64,000 nucleotides of DNA from Zopfochytrium polystomum (lineage: Eukaryota; Chytridiomycota; Chytridiomycetes; Chytridiales; Chytridiaceae), in contig JAIVFJ010000100.1 of the NCBI GenBank assembly GCA_025765615.1, positions 62,001-126,000 on the forward strand. The letters are read 5' to 3'. The notes under the pieces are model-generated. The model saw nothing but the letters and a program-made list of their open reading frames with translations, did not search any database and was not told where the DNA came from. The stretch's first letter is position 1. Each line of letters opens with the position of its first letter. The translations under genes and the position numbers were made by a program. Below are positions 45,532-57,625 of the stretch, in pieces.

Positions 45532-46558
45532 GGTGCTGGGCAGCGGCTCCGGGGTTGACTTTGTCTTCTTCAGAGAATCCACCGCTCATCATCCTGATCC
45601 GAAAAGCAGAGTTGTGGAAAAATAAATTGCTCGCTGAGCGCTTGCGCATGCGGCCTCACTATATTCCACGGCTGGGTACATTTCTAAGTATAATTTTATG
45701 GGATGAGTGGGATTCTTACCAGTGTGCAGTGAAGATAGACATTTGTTGTCGGACATGTCGTGAAGCCCAAACACCGTTGATGCACTTGTCCATTTCGCCC
45801 AAGACAGCCGTCAGAATGTTGGGGGCGAAGTGGGTGAGGAAGTTTTCGGAAAACTTGGCGTACTTTTCCGCTACTTGAGATTTCTTTAGGCAGCTTTAAA
45901 ATGCTGTTAGTGCCCCCTGCAAAAGGTAATGGGAGCCTATACAAGCATCGAAAAGTCCACTTCTTAACTTTCCATCACTGCCGCCGTTCGCGAGCCTCCG
46001 GGTCCAATTTCATAAATTCGTCGAAGGCGAGATTCTTTTGAAAGATCTGAACAAACAGCGTGCACCATCCCACGAGAGAATCTGCCGACGGAATGATCAA
46101 GGACCAGGCACAAGGCGGAGAACTGCGCAGGATCGTCGCCCCTCCTTGATGATCCCGAAACCTCAAACCGCACACTGGCACTCGCCTGTGTTACACCCAC
46201 CCGTCGGCACTCCTGTATGTTCTGCGTCCATTCAAAAGGACCCCCTCAGTTTGAAGGGCTGCGCTGGTATAGGAACGTGCCGGCCTGGGCCGCCACCAAC
46301 AACTCACCCTATCTTATCTGTTGTTGCACGAAAAAAGAAAATAGCAAAGAAAGAAAGAGAGGAGTGATCGAAGAAATTGAAAAAGAAGCAAAATCAAGAA
46401 AAACAAACAAAAAAGAAAGGAAGAAGGAAAGATAGAACGCAGGCAGCAATGTGCGTAAAAAGGGAGGAGGTTCAACACTACTGGTGGGCGTTTGGACAGG
46501 TGCTGGCGTCGGGGTCGGCGGAACCGGCGGTGTCTGAACAGGTGCAGGCGTTGGTGTT
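45532..46558. other. Unresolved stretch, possible 3' exons of the Med15-like gene
   Basis: On the minus strand, 46550-46440 reads as a Pro/Thr repeat (TPAPVQTPPVPPTPTPAPVQ) that could continue the Med15-like protein after a one-base shift. A further minus-strand frame at 46200-45964, following an acceptor-like gtaacacag, might be its last exon (either ...LDHSVGRFSRG or ...IFQKNLAFDEFMKLDP frame). The remainder, 45532-45960, shows nothing recognisable. Confidence 0.3.
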
Positions 46559-47275
46559 TCAGCAACGTAGGCCGCAACCGCAATTCAGTTGGTGTTGCTG
46601 TTGCTGTTGCTGCTGCTGGTGTTGCTGTTGTTGCTGTTGTTGCTGCTGAAGAGCGGCAAAGAAGGTGGGATAGGATATTTCGGGCAAATTTTGCAGTTTT
46701 CGTTTTGCATTCAGGCTAAGAAAAGCGTTGGCGAACTGTGCGTTGGGAGGCCGCACAGCGTCTTGCTGGCCTCCAATTGCAAATTGCGGTTGACCGGATC
46801 CTGGGGGCGTTCCCATTCCCGGCGACTGAGTCCCGCCTGCATTGGAATTGATTGCGACCATTCTGTCTTTAATGTTCTTGAGCCGTTGTGCAGCGTTCTT
46901 CACGTACTCTTCCTATGGAATTAGTGTCTGGTAAATATGCCACAACGGAGGCGTGCAGGCAAAGAGCAACCTTTGATGGGTTTATTTTGTACACGGCCAG
47001 TTCAACGTTTCGCGCGGCAGTGCGAAGTTTGTCCTCTGGGTCGTTCGGTACACTCAGTCGGAGAGTCTGAAACCTGGAAAAGAATGTTGGCAGATCGGTT
47101 CCATTTGCGAGGCGATCACTCACAAAAGATCAACGAATTTCTGGCGATCCTTATCCGATATCTTCATCTGCTGCTGCTGTTGCTGTTGCTGTTGCTGTAG
47201 CAGCTGGAATTGACGTACGGCCTGCAGTGCGGGCTCAGCATTTGGGTCGGATGAGCCGTTCCCAGTTGGGTTCAT
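46559..47275 (-). CDS. Med15/Gal11-like KIX and glutamine-rich protein
   Basis: Probable Mediator tail subunit Med15 (Gal11), which binds activators through a KIX domain. Exons are 47275-47124, 47073-46971 and 46912-46559 (about 202 residues, possibly incomplete at both ends). After a Gln10 tract the segment DKDRQKFVDLLFQTLRLSV, then EDKLRTAARNVELAVYKIN and EEYVKNAAQRLKNIKDRM, matches the pattern of the yeast Gal11 KIX helices (AER..VN.LLQ.L, K.R..A.NFE..LF..., KEYM). A Gly/Pro-rich part and a Gln/His tract follow. Upstream the frame is open into 47350, where an earlier exon may join. Downstream the frame shifts into a Pro/Thr-rich sequence. Confidence 0.55.
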
Positions 47276-47507
47276 TGGTTGCGATGTGCCACTGGCGGAC
47301 AAGTTTCTTCTGGAAGTGCAAGGTGACAAGGCTGGTTTTGGCCGATCCAAATCATACCCTCCGATGTCGTAGGTGAGATGAAAAGGACAGGGCGTAACTG
47401 CAGGTTCAATACTTACCCTTTTATTCTTGCCCAGTATTGTAAGACACTTTACCTTAACTCACTGCGTTGCCTGATCAACGGTTATTCAACGCGGCCTATC
47501 CCCTTTT

Positions 47508-48030
47508 CCTCGATTGAAATGGCGCCACGGGGTTCCTGCCGACTTGTTTGTTGAGTACTGCTGGAAAATGGCCCAAAAGTAAGTCTTGCTGGATTGTTGG
47601 GAACCCTAATCCCACCCGCCCATTCCCCTGTAGGATTTGAGAGTCGCCATGGCGGGCCGCTCCCAGTCGAAACTAGCTGATATTCGTGACCAACTGGTGG
47701 AGCGAGTCGGTCCTTCGGCTGCAACCGTCCCTATCCTCATAGCTGATACTGCAGACCAAGCGTCCATTGACGCAGTTGCGTCTCAAACAAAAGTGATTAT
47801 CACGACCGTGGTACGTGTACGACTTTTACCGATTTGTGTTGGATGATCGCGTTCTAAAACGACAAAACAGGCCCTTTCGCGAAATATGGGACGCCCGTCG
47901 TTGACGCCTGTATTAGAATGCAGACGGACTACGTCGACTCGACGGTGAACCCCAGTGGATCAAGGAGGTTGTTCAAAACTATCACGGTGTTGAGTGGGTA
48001 CACGGGGCGAGTCGGGACTAGCGATGAAAT
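47508..48030 (+). pseudogene. Saccharopine-dehydrogenase-like oxidoreductase relic
   Basis: Fragment of the saccharopine dehydrogenase-like (Rossmann) family. GATGF at about 47523-47537 is followed, in another frame, by VLLENGPK and, after an intron, LRVAMAGRSQSKLADIRDQL, then VPILIADTADQASIDAV and IITTV|GPFAKYGTPVVDACI, where a second intron lies. DYVDST precedes a further one-base shift and a stop near 48019. Only the N-terminal quarter of the usual ~400-residue protein is present, with at least two frame breaks, so this is a truncated relic between the Med15-like and OMA1 genes. Confidence 0.6.
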
Positions 48031-48158
48031 CAGAGTGAATCAGAAAATGTCGTTGCAGGGTTGATGGGAATCTATTTAACATCGAACAATAAATACGCCG
48101 CCCAGAAGTGTTGCCCATCCGAACCTTCGACTCCATTCGACGAGCCCAGCCGGCGACG

Positions 48159-49789
48159 ATGACGACGACGATCACGATCGCACGGCGATCTCTCCGCAGA
48201 ATCTTCGCGGCCGCATCGCCGCATCCGTGGCACGGCCCTGCGCGCTCGCGATCGCTGCTGGATCCTTCAAGCCGCGTCCCAACCTCGTTGGCCCCCGCCC
48301 TACCACCACCCAGCAGATCGCCCCTTCTCAACGCCCTCTCCCGCTCCTTCGCTTCGCCCTCCCGGTCCTCCCGCGTCTCCTCCTCACGAGCCAGATCCGA
48401 ATGGAGGCAACCACCGCCGCCCTCATCCCTTCCCGTCACCCGCTTCGACCAGAGCTCGAACAACAGAAACGGCTACGAGTACTTTGCGAGCAGGCAACGT
48501 GAGGGGTCGTTGGTATTGCGTTCGATTCTTATCCGCATTTCTCACCCCGCACCGCTTGCGTGAACAGCCCCGTTTTACCGGAGACCAAAGTTTTGGTTCT
48601 ACGCTGCAGGCGTTGGCGGGGTTGCCGGGATCTACTATGTAACGTAAGTGGCAGGCTGCTGTTTTTCCGCCGTTCAGACGCTCACGCCCTCCAACAACAA
48701 GGCATCTTGAAGTGGTTCCAATGAGCGGTCGAACACGATACATGGACATTTCAAAGTATGAGGTATCAGTTTGCCGCTCGCTCGTTGGATTTCTGTCGAG
48801 GGCGGGCTCTAACGTGGCCAAACGCCTTCGCAGGAAGACATGCTGTCGAAGCAAGCGTACGAGGAGATCATGGCCCAGTTTGGAAGCAGAATTGTTCCAG
48901 TCACTCACCCCCTAAGTAGATTCGTCCAGCGAGTGGCGGGCAACATTATCAGAGGTACCTTTCGCTTCCACGTTCGAAACAACCACCGCCGTTGCTGAGC
49001 TGAACACCGTACCCCCCCAAGTCAGCGGCATGACCGACCTTGAGTGGGAGGTCCACCTCATCGACTACCCGCAACGCAACGCCTTTGTCCTCCCCGGCGG
49101 CAAAGTGTTCGTCTTCACGGGCATCCTCCCCGTGGTCGGCGACGAAAACGGGCTCGCCGCCGTGCTGGGCCACGAGATCGCCCACCAAGTGGCGCGGCAC
49201 TCGGCTGAGAAGATGAGTTGGGTAAAAGTCATCGTTCTGGGACAGATCTTGCTGTCGTTCTTTTTCGACCCCGGGTTCATATTCAACCGTCTCTTTATGG
49301 AGCTGGGCGTCATGGTGGGTGTTAAACGAGTGGTTTGTGGTGCTAATCGCGACTGACTCTTTCTGCTAGATGCCGTTCTCTCGGCTGTGCGAAAGCGAAG
49401 CGGACCTCATTGGGCTGAAACTGATGGCTCAGGCGTGCTACGATCCGCGCGCGGCAATCCGGATGTGGGAGGTATGCGTTTTTCAGCAGGATTTTTTTGT
49501 TTCTCTATCCCGTCCTGCTAAGCTGTGGAACCACACCCGTCGCAGAACATGAAAGTTGCCGACGGCGGGGAGCGGCAGATGGAGTACCTGAGCACGCACC
49601 CGTCGCACGAGAATCGCATCGCAAAGATCACCGAGTGGATGCCGGAGGCTTTGGAGATTCGGGAAAAGTCCGACTGCAAAGAGGTAAGACGTTCCTTCTT
49701 TGCGGGCCCAAGCTGTTTTTTTCGCTCACGCCCGGCACTATTCCGTGCAGGTGTCACCACTTTGGGGCCTTTTCAAGAGGTTGCGGTGA
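48159..49789 (+). CDS. OMA1: Mitochondrial metalloendopeptidase OMA1
   Basis: Inner-membrane M48 zinc metalloprotease of mitochondrial stress response (cleaves dynamin-like OPA1/Mgm1-type substrates in other organisms). Exons are 48159-48498, 48568-48643, 48702-48762, 48834-48954, 49022-49314, 49370-49471, 49546-49683 and 49751-49789 (389 residues, phases all consistent). An Arg/Ser-rich N-terminus suits a mitochondrial presequence. A membrane segment lies in FWFYAAGVGGVAGIYYV. PLSRFVQRVAGNII precedes NAFVLPGGKVFVFTGIL. The active site is LGHEIAHQVARH (HExxH). CESEADLIGLKLMAQACYDP supplies the third zinc ligand. LSTHPSHENRI follows near the end. Confidence 0.92.
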
Positions 49790-49911
49790 ATGCTGCTGCT
49801 GCCCCGTAGTACAGTGTTGGTTGGAATAAAGAAGACCAAGTGGTGCGGGGTCATCGTTGTTTGACAATCCCTCCTTCACTCTCGCTGTCTTTCTTTCTTT
49901 TTGGCCGTTGA

Positions 49912-52900
49912 ATGTTCCTGGCGCTGCGCCAGATCGTCGCATCCCGAATCGCTACCGTACGCGTTACCTTGGCCGCGCCGCCACACACTCGGACGATCCC
50001 GCATCCCCGCCTATCCAGCCCGCAACGCGCTTCGACTGGCTCTGACCTGTATCGTCTCGTCTCCTGCGCCCGCCGCTACACAACCGCCGCCGCCGCCGCC
50101 ATCGCCATGTCCGACGAGGTCGTCACGAAGAAGCTGAAAACGTCGCCGGATGAGGCAGTCCCAGCCCAGACCGCGGCGCCGGTGGAGGACGCCGCGAAGA
50201 CCCGGAAGCCCGCTGGACAGAAAGCTGGTAACGGTTCGCGCCCGCGGATGAGGGATGTGTTGAGGGTGGGGCGGGTTAGGGGGGCGTGCTCTGCGCGGTG
50301 AGAGTCTGATCGAGGAATCACGCATCCCAGACAGCAACCCCGCGGGCTTCACCATGACGACGGACGACTTTGTGGCTCCGGCCGGCCGAGCGTATCTGAT
50401 CGAAGAGGACGTTGGGATAACGACGTTCATCGATCCGACCCTCCCCAGTTTCAAAGGCATCATCAAGCACAGGTGAGCGAACGAGCGCCAACATTTCGTC
50501 ACTCCGTTCCCATCTCACGCAGGACGATCGTTTCGACGCCCCCCCCCGCCCCCCCCCCCCAGGTACTCGGACTTTCTGGTCAACGAAATCGACCCCAGCG
50601 GAAAGATCCTGAGGCTGGAAAAGGCGCCGGAGGAGGAGAAGGAGGTTCTCGACCAAGAGGAGGCGTACACGGAGCTCAAGGCGTACCTTTCGGACGAGAC
50701 GATTGAGAAGCTGCGCGCGCTCTTCTCGTCGGCGGAGAGCGATGGCGTCGAACCTGTCTTGACAGAAGTATGGAGGCGGGGGGGCGGGTCTTTGTGGGGC
50801 GACCGCTCTAAAAAGGGTTTATTCTTCGAAACAGGCGATCGAGGACAAGGGCGCGCGAGGGATGGTGCACAAAACGATACGAAAGTATTTCGGTCACTCG
50901 TTCATCAGCGACGGGCGAGTCGAAGGAAACAACAAGCTGATCGTCCGCTGGAAAAAGTTTGGCGACAAAGGTTTTTTGACGTTTGCGGCCCTTTCAAAGT
51001 TGGGTCTGATATCTGCCCTCCCATCGCTTTTCCCTCACCCGCCCAGTCGGTCGCGGAAAACCAAAGGTAGATTGGAAGCAGATCGGCTCGGACTACCTCG
51101 AGTTTGTCGTCTACAAGGAGAACCGCGAGACGATGGCCGTCATCAACATGATTGCGCGCGCGTCAAAGACCTCCTCCAAAGCGTACACTTTTGCCGGTAC
51201 AAAGGACAAGCGCGGTATCACGGTCCAGCGCATGACGGCGTATCGCGTCGCCAAGGAGTCGCTGTCGGAATTGGGCGACTCCGTGCCGCTCGTTCGCGTC
51301 GGTAACTTCAAGTACGTGCACGACCGTGCGAAGTTGGGCGATTTGAAGGGGAATCATTTTTGCATCACTCTGAGGTGAGAACATTTCGTGTGCTTTTTTA
51401 TTTTCTTTTATTTTATTATTACTTTTTTGCATTGGATCTCAATTCAGTATTCTCATCCCCCCAGAGAGGTGCAACGAATCGGCGACGTTGCCGAGGGTGA
51501 GAACCTGGAGGATATCATCTCCCTTTCCATGAGCTCTCTGCGGGATAAGGGCTTTATCAACTACTACGGCATGCAGCGCTTTGGAACAAGAAACATTTCC
51601 ACCCACGCCGTTGGCGTTGCGATGCTAGCTGGACGCTGGGACATGGCCGTCGAGCTCATCTTGATGCCGAAAGCGGGAGGTTTGTCCTCACAGCTAACTA
51701 TTTTTATTGTTTCACTTTTCCTAATCTTTCAATCTTCATTTCGCAATACGTGCAGAACAAGCTGATTTTTGTGCTGCGCGCGAACACTGGATGAAAAACC
51801 GCGACGCCGCAGCAGCGCTCCGGATGTTTCCAAATCAATGCATCGCAGAACGTGCAGTACTCCTGTCTCTGTCAAAGCAAATACCACCTTTCGATTACTT
51901 GAAAGCACTTCAATGCGTGAGTAGAACATGTTGCTTTTTCCCGCTTCCATTATGCGTTTGCACAAAGCAAATCCGGTCTCGATACTAACCGACGTCGTTT
52001 GCAAATGCAGGTCCCGCGAAACCTCCGTCTCATGTACGTGCACGCCGTCCAAAGTTACTTTTGGAACAAAATGGCCTCCCACCGCATATCGCTCTACGGC
52101 CTCCGCGTCGTGCCTGGCGACCTCGTCGCCCTCCCCTCCGCCGCCCCCATCCGCGACAGCGCGGCGGGCGACGACGACGTCGACCCCGACGACCCGGCCG
52201 CCGTCGAGGAGGGCCGCCTCGAACGCATGATCGAAGTCAAGCTCGTCGAGTCCGAGGAAGAGGCCGCGCGCTGGGACGTCACTGACGTCGTGCTGCCGCT
52301 GCCCGGTCACTCTATAATGTACCCGACCCACGAGGTTGGCCGCCTGTACGTCGAGGAGATGGGCAAGTATGGGTTGCATCCGAACGAGATGAAGAGGAAG
52401 AATCGGTAAGCTGCTGGGACGCTCGCTTCTATACACTGTACCTGAGTCTCACTTGGCCTTCTGTTCGTAAAGGGAAACGAGTCTGACTGGCGACTATCGT
52501 CGCGTCGTGCAAAAGCCGACTGATGTTGCATGGTACGGACTTTCATCTTTCATGTCGTGTCGGTGGTTTTGCTTTGGACGCTGGCTAACGCCCCACGTTG
52601 ACAGGAGGACGATTCGGTACAACGACACCAACTTGCCCCTCACGCTGACCGACCTGGACCGAATCAATGGCGTCCCGCAACCGGTCTCCGTACCAGGTTC
52701 GCCAAGTTTTCTCCAGGCTTACACAGCTTTCCTTTTCTAACTTGTCTACTTTTCAACCCACACCCCGCAGACGGCAAGTTCCTGGGCCTCGTCTGCGAAT
52801 TCAGCTTGACCTCCTCCTCGTACGCGACCATGGCGCTGCGCGAGGTCCTCCACGTCGACACGAGCGCAGGGTTCCAGACCGTCCTGTCCGTCGCGTCCAA

Positions 52901-52973
52901 GGCCGACGCGGCGGCCGTCGAGGAGGCGGCGCCGGCGGCGGCTGGTGAGGGGGAGCTGGAGGCTGCGCTGTGA
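49912..52973 (+). CDS. PUS7: Pseudouridine synthase PUS7/TruD
   Basis: Modifies uridine 13 and related sites in tRNA, U2 snRNA and mRNA. Eleven exons: 49912-50227, 50280-50472, 50563-50767, 50835-50970, 51047-51374, 51465-51679, 51756-51916, 52011-52405, 52473-52532, 52605-52696, 52771-52973 (767 residues, all phases consistent). FKGIIKHRYSDFLVNEID starts the catalytic domain. TFAGTKDKRGITVQRM contains the catalytic Asp (motif II). GFINYYGMQRFG is the conserved motif near the TRUD insertion. LTGDYRRVVQKP and FSLTSSSYATMALRE lie near the C-terminus. Two in-frame starts exist: ATG 49912 adds a 65-residue Arg/Ser/Ala-rich leader without acidic residues at its start; ATG 50107 gives MSDEVVTKKLK, the usual nuclear/cytosolic form. 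Confidence 0.92.
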
Positions 52974-53170
52974 GCGGAACCGCCGCCAGATGGACGGAGG
53001 GACAGGGCAGCGCTGGGAGTTGAAAGTGCATGTGTTTTTCGGTGGCTTGCTCACGATGAATGAAGGCATCGACGGCATTTTTCTTAGCAACGTAATTTCG
53101 AAAACGGGCGATTTCAAACTTCCCATCGCACTGTCTATTCGTTCCGCAGCTCAAGACCAATCCTTTTAAA

Positions 53171-54254
53171 TCAAATATCCCGCCGCCCCTGTAGGTGTGC
53201 AGCAAGCCAGTCGCGCAGGCGGCTCACGTTCATGCCCGTCCGCGCGCTCACTGGGAACCAGTCGTCGTCGTTCCGAATCTTGGCAAGCGCTGCTTCGCTC
53301 TGTCGATTTTCCGAAGGGAGGAAGGGGATAAAGGCGGTGAGTTCCTGTCCAAAAATCGCCAAATACATTTATTCCAGTCGCGGGAGATAACAAGGGGTGG
53401 CTGCGCGGGTTAGTATGGGGGTGCACGCGCCCCGCGGCCTCACCAGCAAATCCGCCCTGCCCGCGACCACCACCGTCGGAACGTCCCGGCCCGGCTCGCC
53501 CGTCGTCGCTTCGCGGTAGGCTTTCACGCGGGCCGCGGCGCCGCCGCGCAATTGAGGATTGTACACTACGACGACCGCGTCACTGCCGATCGAGTATCCA
53601 AGGAGGCTTCCGGGTGAGAAGTGTGCTGCTGACCTTGGTTGGGGGAAGGGGGGTAAATTGAAAAAGGTTGGTTGTAAACGACGAAGCAACGCCCTCCAAG
53701 GTCGCAGACCCCCTACTTACCCTCGCCCTTCCCAATAGGCGACGGGGATCCCCTCGCCGTTCCTGCCGTCGAGGGTTCCTTGGTGGACTTCGATGCCCAA
53801 GGTCCCTGGTGGAAGGGGAAAGTCGCGGTGGGGATGAGTGAGTGGCTGGTTTTCGTTGATGGTTGGCGGGGCGAGGGGTTCAGCTCACTTACTGAAAGAT
53901 TGCTCGGGGAACTGGCCCGTGGTGAGCAGTGCAACGAGGGACGATCTGCCAGAGCTGTCGTCGCCGCCTGGGGGGTGGGGAGGGGGAGAGGGATTTGAGT
54001 AAGTGTGCTTGCGTGCCTCGCCGTCGTCGGTTCGTTTGCGGAGTGAGAGATGTGGGTGTGAAACGAAAGCGACTGCGCACCCGCCGGGAAGCCTTCAAAA
54101 TAAACGTACAGACGAAGACTTTGAGGGGGTTCCTCGGAGGAGCGGACTGCTGCTGCTGCTCTTGCGGCCTCTCCTGAAGGGGGTGTTGCTGCTGCTCCTG
54201 ATACTGCTGCTGCTGCTCTGGATAGTCCTCGCCGTGCTGCTGCTGGCGGGGCAT
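53171..54254 (-). CDS. Divergent Ran/Rab-like small GTPase-fold protein
   Basis: Small-GTPase fold with altered nucleotide motifs. Exons are 54254-54110, 53967-53893, 53805-53721, 53633-53444 and 53344-53171 (222 residues, phases consistent). A 45-residue Gln/Glu-rich N-terminus precedes LKVFVCGGDDSSGRSSLVAL. That P-loop reads GDDSSGRS, with Arg for the invariant Lys. TGQFPEQSFRTLGIEVHQ matches the Ran pattern TGEF...TLGVEVH. The switch II DxxG is replaced by WEGRG. G4 NKxD is replaced by GRAD. G5 is VSARTG. DAVVVVYNP and MNVSRLRDWLAAHL fit strand 4 and the last helix. Probably a pseudo-GTPase or a very diverged Ran/RABL-type protein; role unknown. It shares a short promoter region with SURF4. 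Confidence 0.7.
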
Positions 54255-54620
54255 GGGCGGCGACGGCGCGGCGGCGGCGTTGTCGTGTTTCAACTCCTTC
54301 CTCGCCTTGTCACGGAAAATCGGAAAATCGTTCGTTCGTTCGGATGCAGTTCGTCCGGCAACCCGCGTCCACCCAGTCTCCGTCAGCCTGCAACGACCGC
54401 ATACCCCGCACACACCGCCTTTCACGCAACCACACGCTTCTACCCCCCGATCTTTCTTTGAGTGTTAGGACAATGGCTTGGGCCTGGGTAGCGGCGTTCA
54501 CTTTTGGTTACCTCGCACAGCTACGTCCTTTCTGCACATATAGGATGCCGGAGGAGCCGACAAACACATCAAGACAATTTCCTCGGCAGCACCAACACCA
54601 CAAAAAATAAGCCGCCAACC
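54255..54620. promoter_or_regulatory. Divergent promoter region between GTPase-like and SURF4 genes
   Basis: About 366 bp lie between two start codons on opposite strands. No TATA box or recognised site is evident. Confidence 0.45.
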
Positions 54621-55765
<1,145 letters not shown>

Positions 55766-55990
55766 GACGGCTGGCTTTGATGTGGGAGAGACTATTTTTA
55801 TCACTTTGGTTCGTGGGTCGAGAATGAATGTTGAGGGTTTGCGGAGACTTTTTCAACTGTTGTCTGCACTGCGCATCCAATGCTCCGGAACGAGAATACA
55901 ATGCATTGCACAGATTATGTATTGCGACGGTTTGCTTGCACATCATTCCATTTACAGTATACTCCCACAAAGCGCCCTTCCCCCCAAGCC
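55766..55990. other. Convergent intergenic spacer
   Basis: Short spacer between the 3' ends of SURF4 (+) and the SDR gene (-); nothing else seen. Confidence 0.5.
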
Positions 55991-57418
55991 TCACCAAAAT
56001 AGCGCAAACCCAGCTAACTGCGACAACGTGACATCCCCGACCGCCAGCCTCCCCGCCGCGATCGCGAGCGAGTCCAACCCCGGCGTGTACACCGCGTTCG
56101 GGAACCGCGCCGTCACCGCGTGCACCAACGCCACCGTCGTCGTCCGCCGCGGCGTCTGCCGCGTCCGCTCCAAGAGCCCCGCCCGGTTGTCGAACGCCTT
56201 GGTCAAGGGCGTGTACACGTTCTCCTTCACTGCGCGGCGGAACGGACGGAGCTTGTCCCAGACTGCCGTGCGGATCGCGCCTGGGAGAGTGGGGTAGGGT
56301 TGGGTTCGGGTGAGTGTTGGATGCGACGGGGACGCTCAGAAACAGTGGCTGAACTCGTCTTACCTGGCCGCACGATCGCAATCGCTACTTTGAAAGGATG
56401 CAACTCCACCCGCAAAGTTGCCGCGAACGAGTCCAAAGCGGCCTTGGATGCGGCGTAGTGGCCCATGCACGGGGTAGGTATAATCGCAGCAATCGAGGAT
56501 ACAAACACGATCCGCGCTAAGGCATCCCATACGATGGGTGGTGGCGTCAGCACGTCCAAAGAAAACATCACGCGCAAACCGCCCCACCGCCTCACCTCTG
56601 CACGCGCGCACCAGCGGCAAAAACGCCCGCGTCACCGCCATCGTCCCAAACAGGTTCACCTCAAACACCCGCCGCACCTCTCGCTCCTCCAGCACTTCCA
56701 CCGGCTCCGCGCCCACCACCACCCCGGCGTTGTTCACCAGCGCGACAAAGGGCAGCCGGTTCGCCGTGCAGTACGTCCGGACGTTGTCTTCGGCTTGGTG
56801 GATGTGCTCGGGGAGCGTGATGTCGAGGCTGGAGTCGAAGGGGTGGACGGGCAAGCACGAGGGGTGATGTAAGTTGATAAACGGCGGGTGAAAGGTGGCA
56901 GAGTCGCCCTAGTCAGCCGCCCCACCGCATCCCCCCCTCACATGATTGGAATAATTCTGCCCCGGCCGAGCTTGCGCAGCCCGTCCTTCCCGTCCGACAG
57001 CAGTCTGTTGTAGTCCTCCGGCTTCCGCACGCCGGCAAACACGTGGTACCCGACCGTGGCGAGCTGGAACGCGGCGTCCTCCCCGATTCCCGTGCTGCAC
57101 CCGGTGATGAGGATGACGCCTTTCGTTTGGACTTGATTGGAGCAGGGGTGGAGGAGGCGTCATTATGTTTTAGACTTCTTTGGATGGTCGCTGTTCGGAG
57201 TTCCACGCACCGGGGTATCGGGGAACCAGCCCGACGAGGGACAGGATGTATGAGACGACGGCGTGCGCCCACGTCGAGAGTCTGAAGAGGAAGGCCCAAA
57301 TCATGGCGAGTCTGTGTTTTTCTTTTCCCCCCACCGCTTTTTGTTTCCACGTGCAGTTTTCATCATTCGGCTGCTGCGTTTTAGGCTTTGGAACAGTTGG
57401 GCTCTCCGTGGGAGACAT
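55991..57418 (-). CDS. Membrane-anchored short-chain dehydrogenase/reductase
   Basis: Classical SDR using NAD(P)H, resembling 17-beta-HSD/retinol-dehydrogenase types; substrate unknown. Exons are 57418-57211, 57131-56942, 56828-56596, 56516-56364 and 56280-55991 (357 residues, all phases consistent). An N-terminal hydrophobic segment (AHAVVSYILSLVGLVP) would anchor it to a membrane. VILITGCSTGIGEDAAFQLA is the TGxxxGIG cofactor site. LVNNAGVVVG is the NNAG motif. IVFVSSIAAIIP carries the catalytic Ser. MGHYAASKAALDSFAATLR holds YxxxK. IVRPGAIRTAVWDKL follows. The C-terminal part has no typical SDR signature. In the same direction as the TTC8-like gene upstream. Confidence 0.85.
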
Positions 57419-57625
57419 TATTGCGTCATAGTCAGTGGGAAGGAGCAAGGGTAAGAGCGTTTGTTTGAAACATTAAGGCGGCCTATCATCATTGGCCTCC
57501 GCCACTGGCCACCGGTCTCTTAAAGCATTAAGTTCGTAGTGACTGGAACGACTGAAGAAAAAAAACATGCCAGGGGGAGGGGTGGGTTTTGGGGGATGGG
57601 TGTCCTTTTGAGTCCCCCCCACCAT

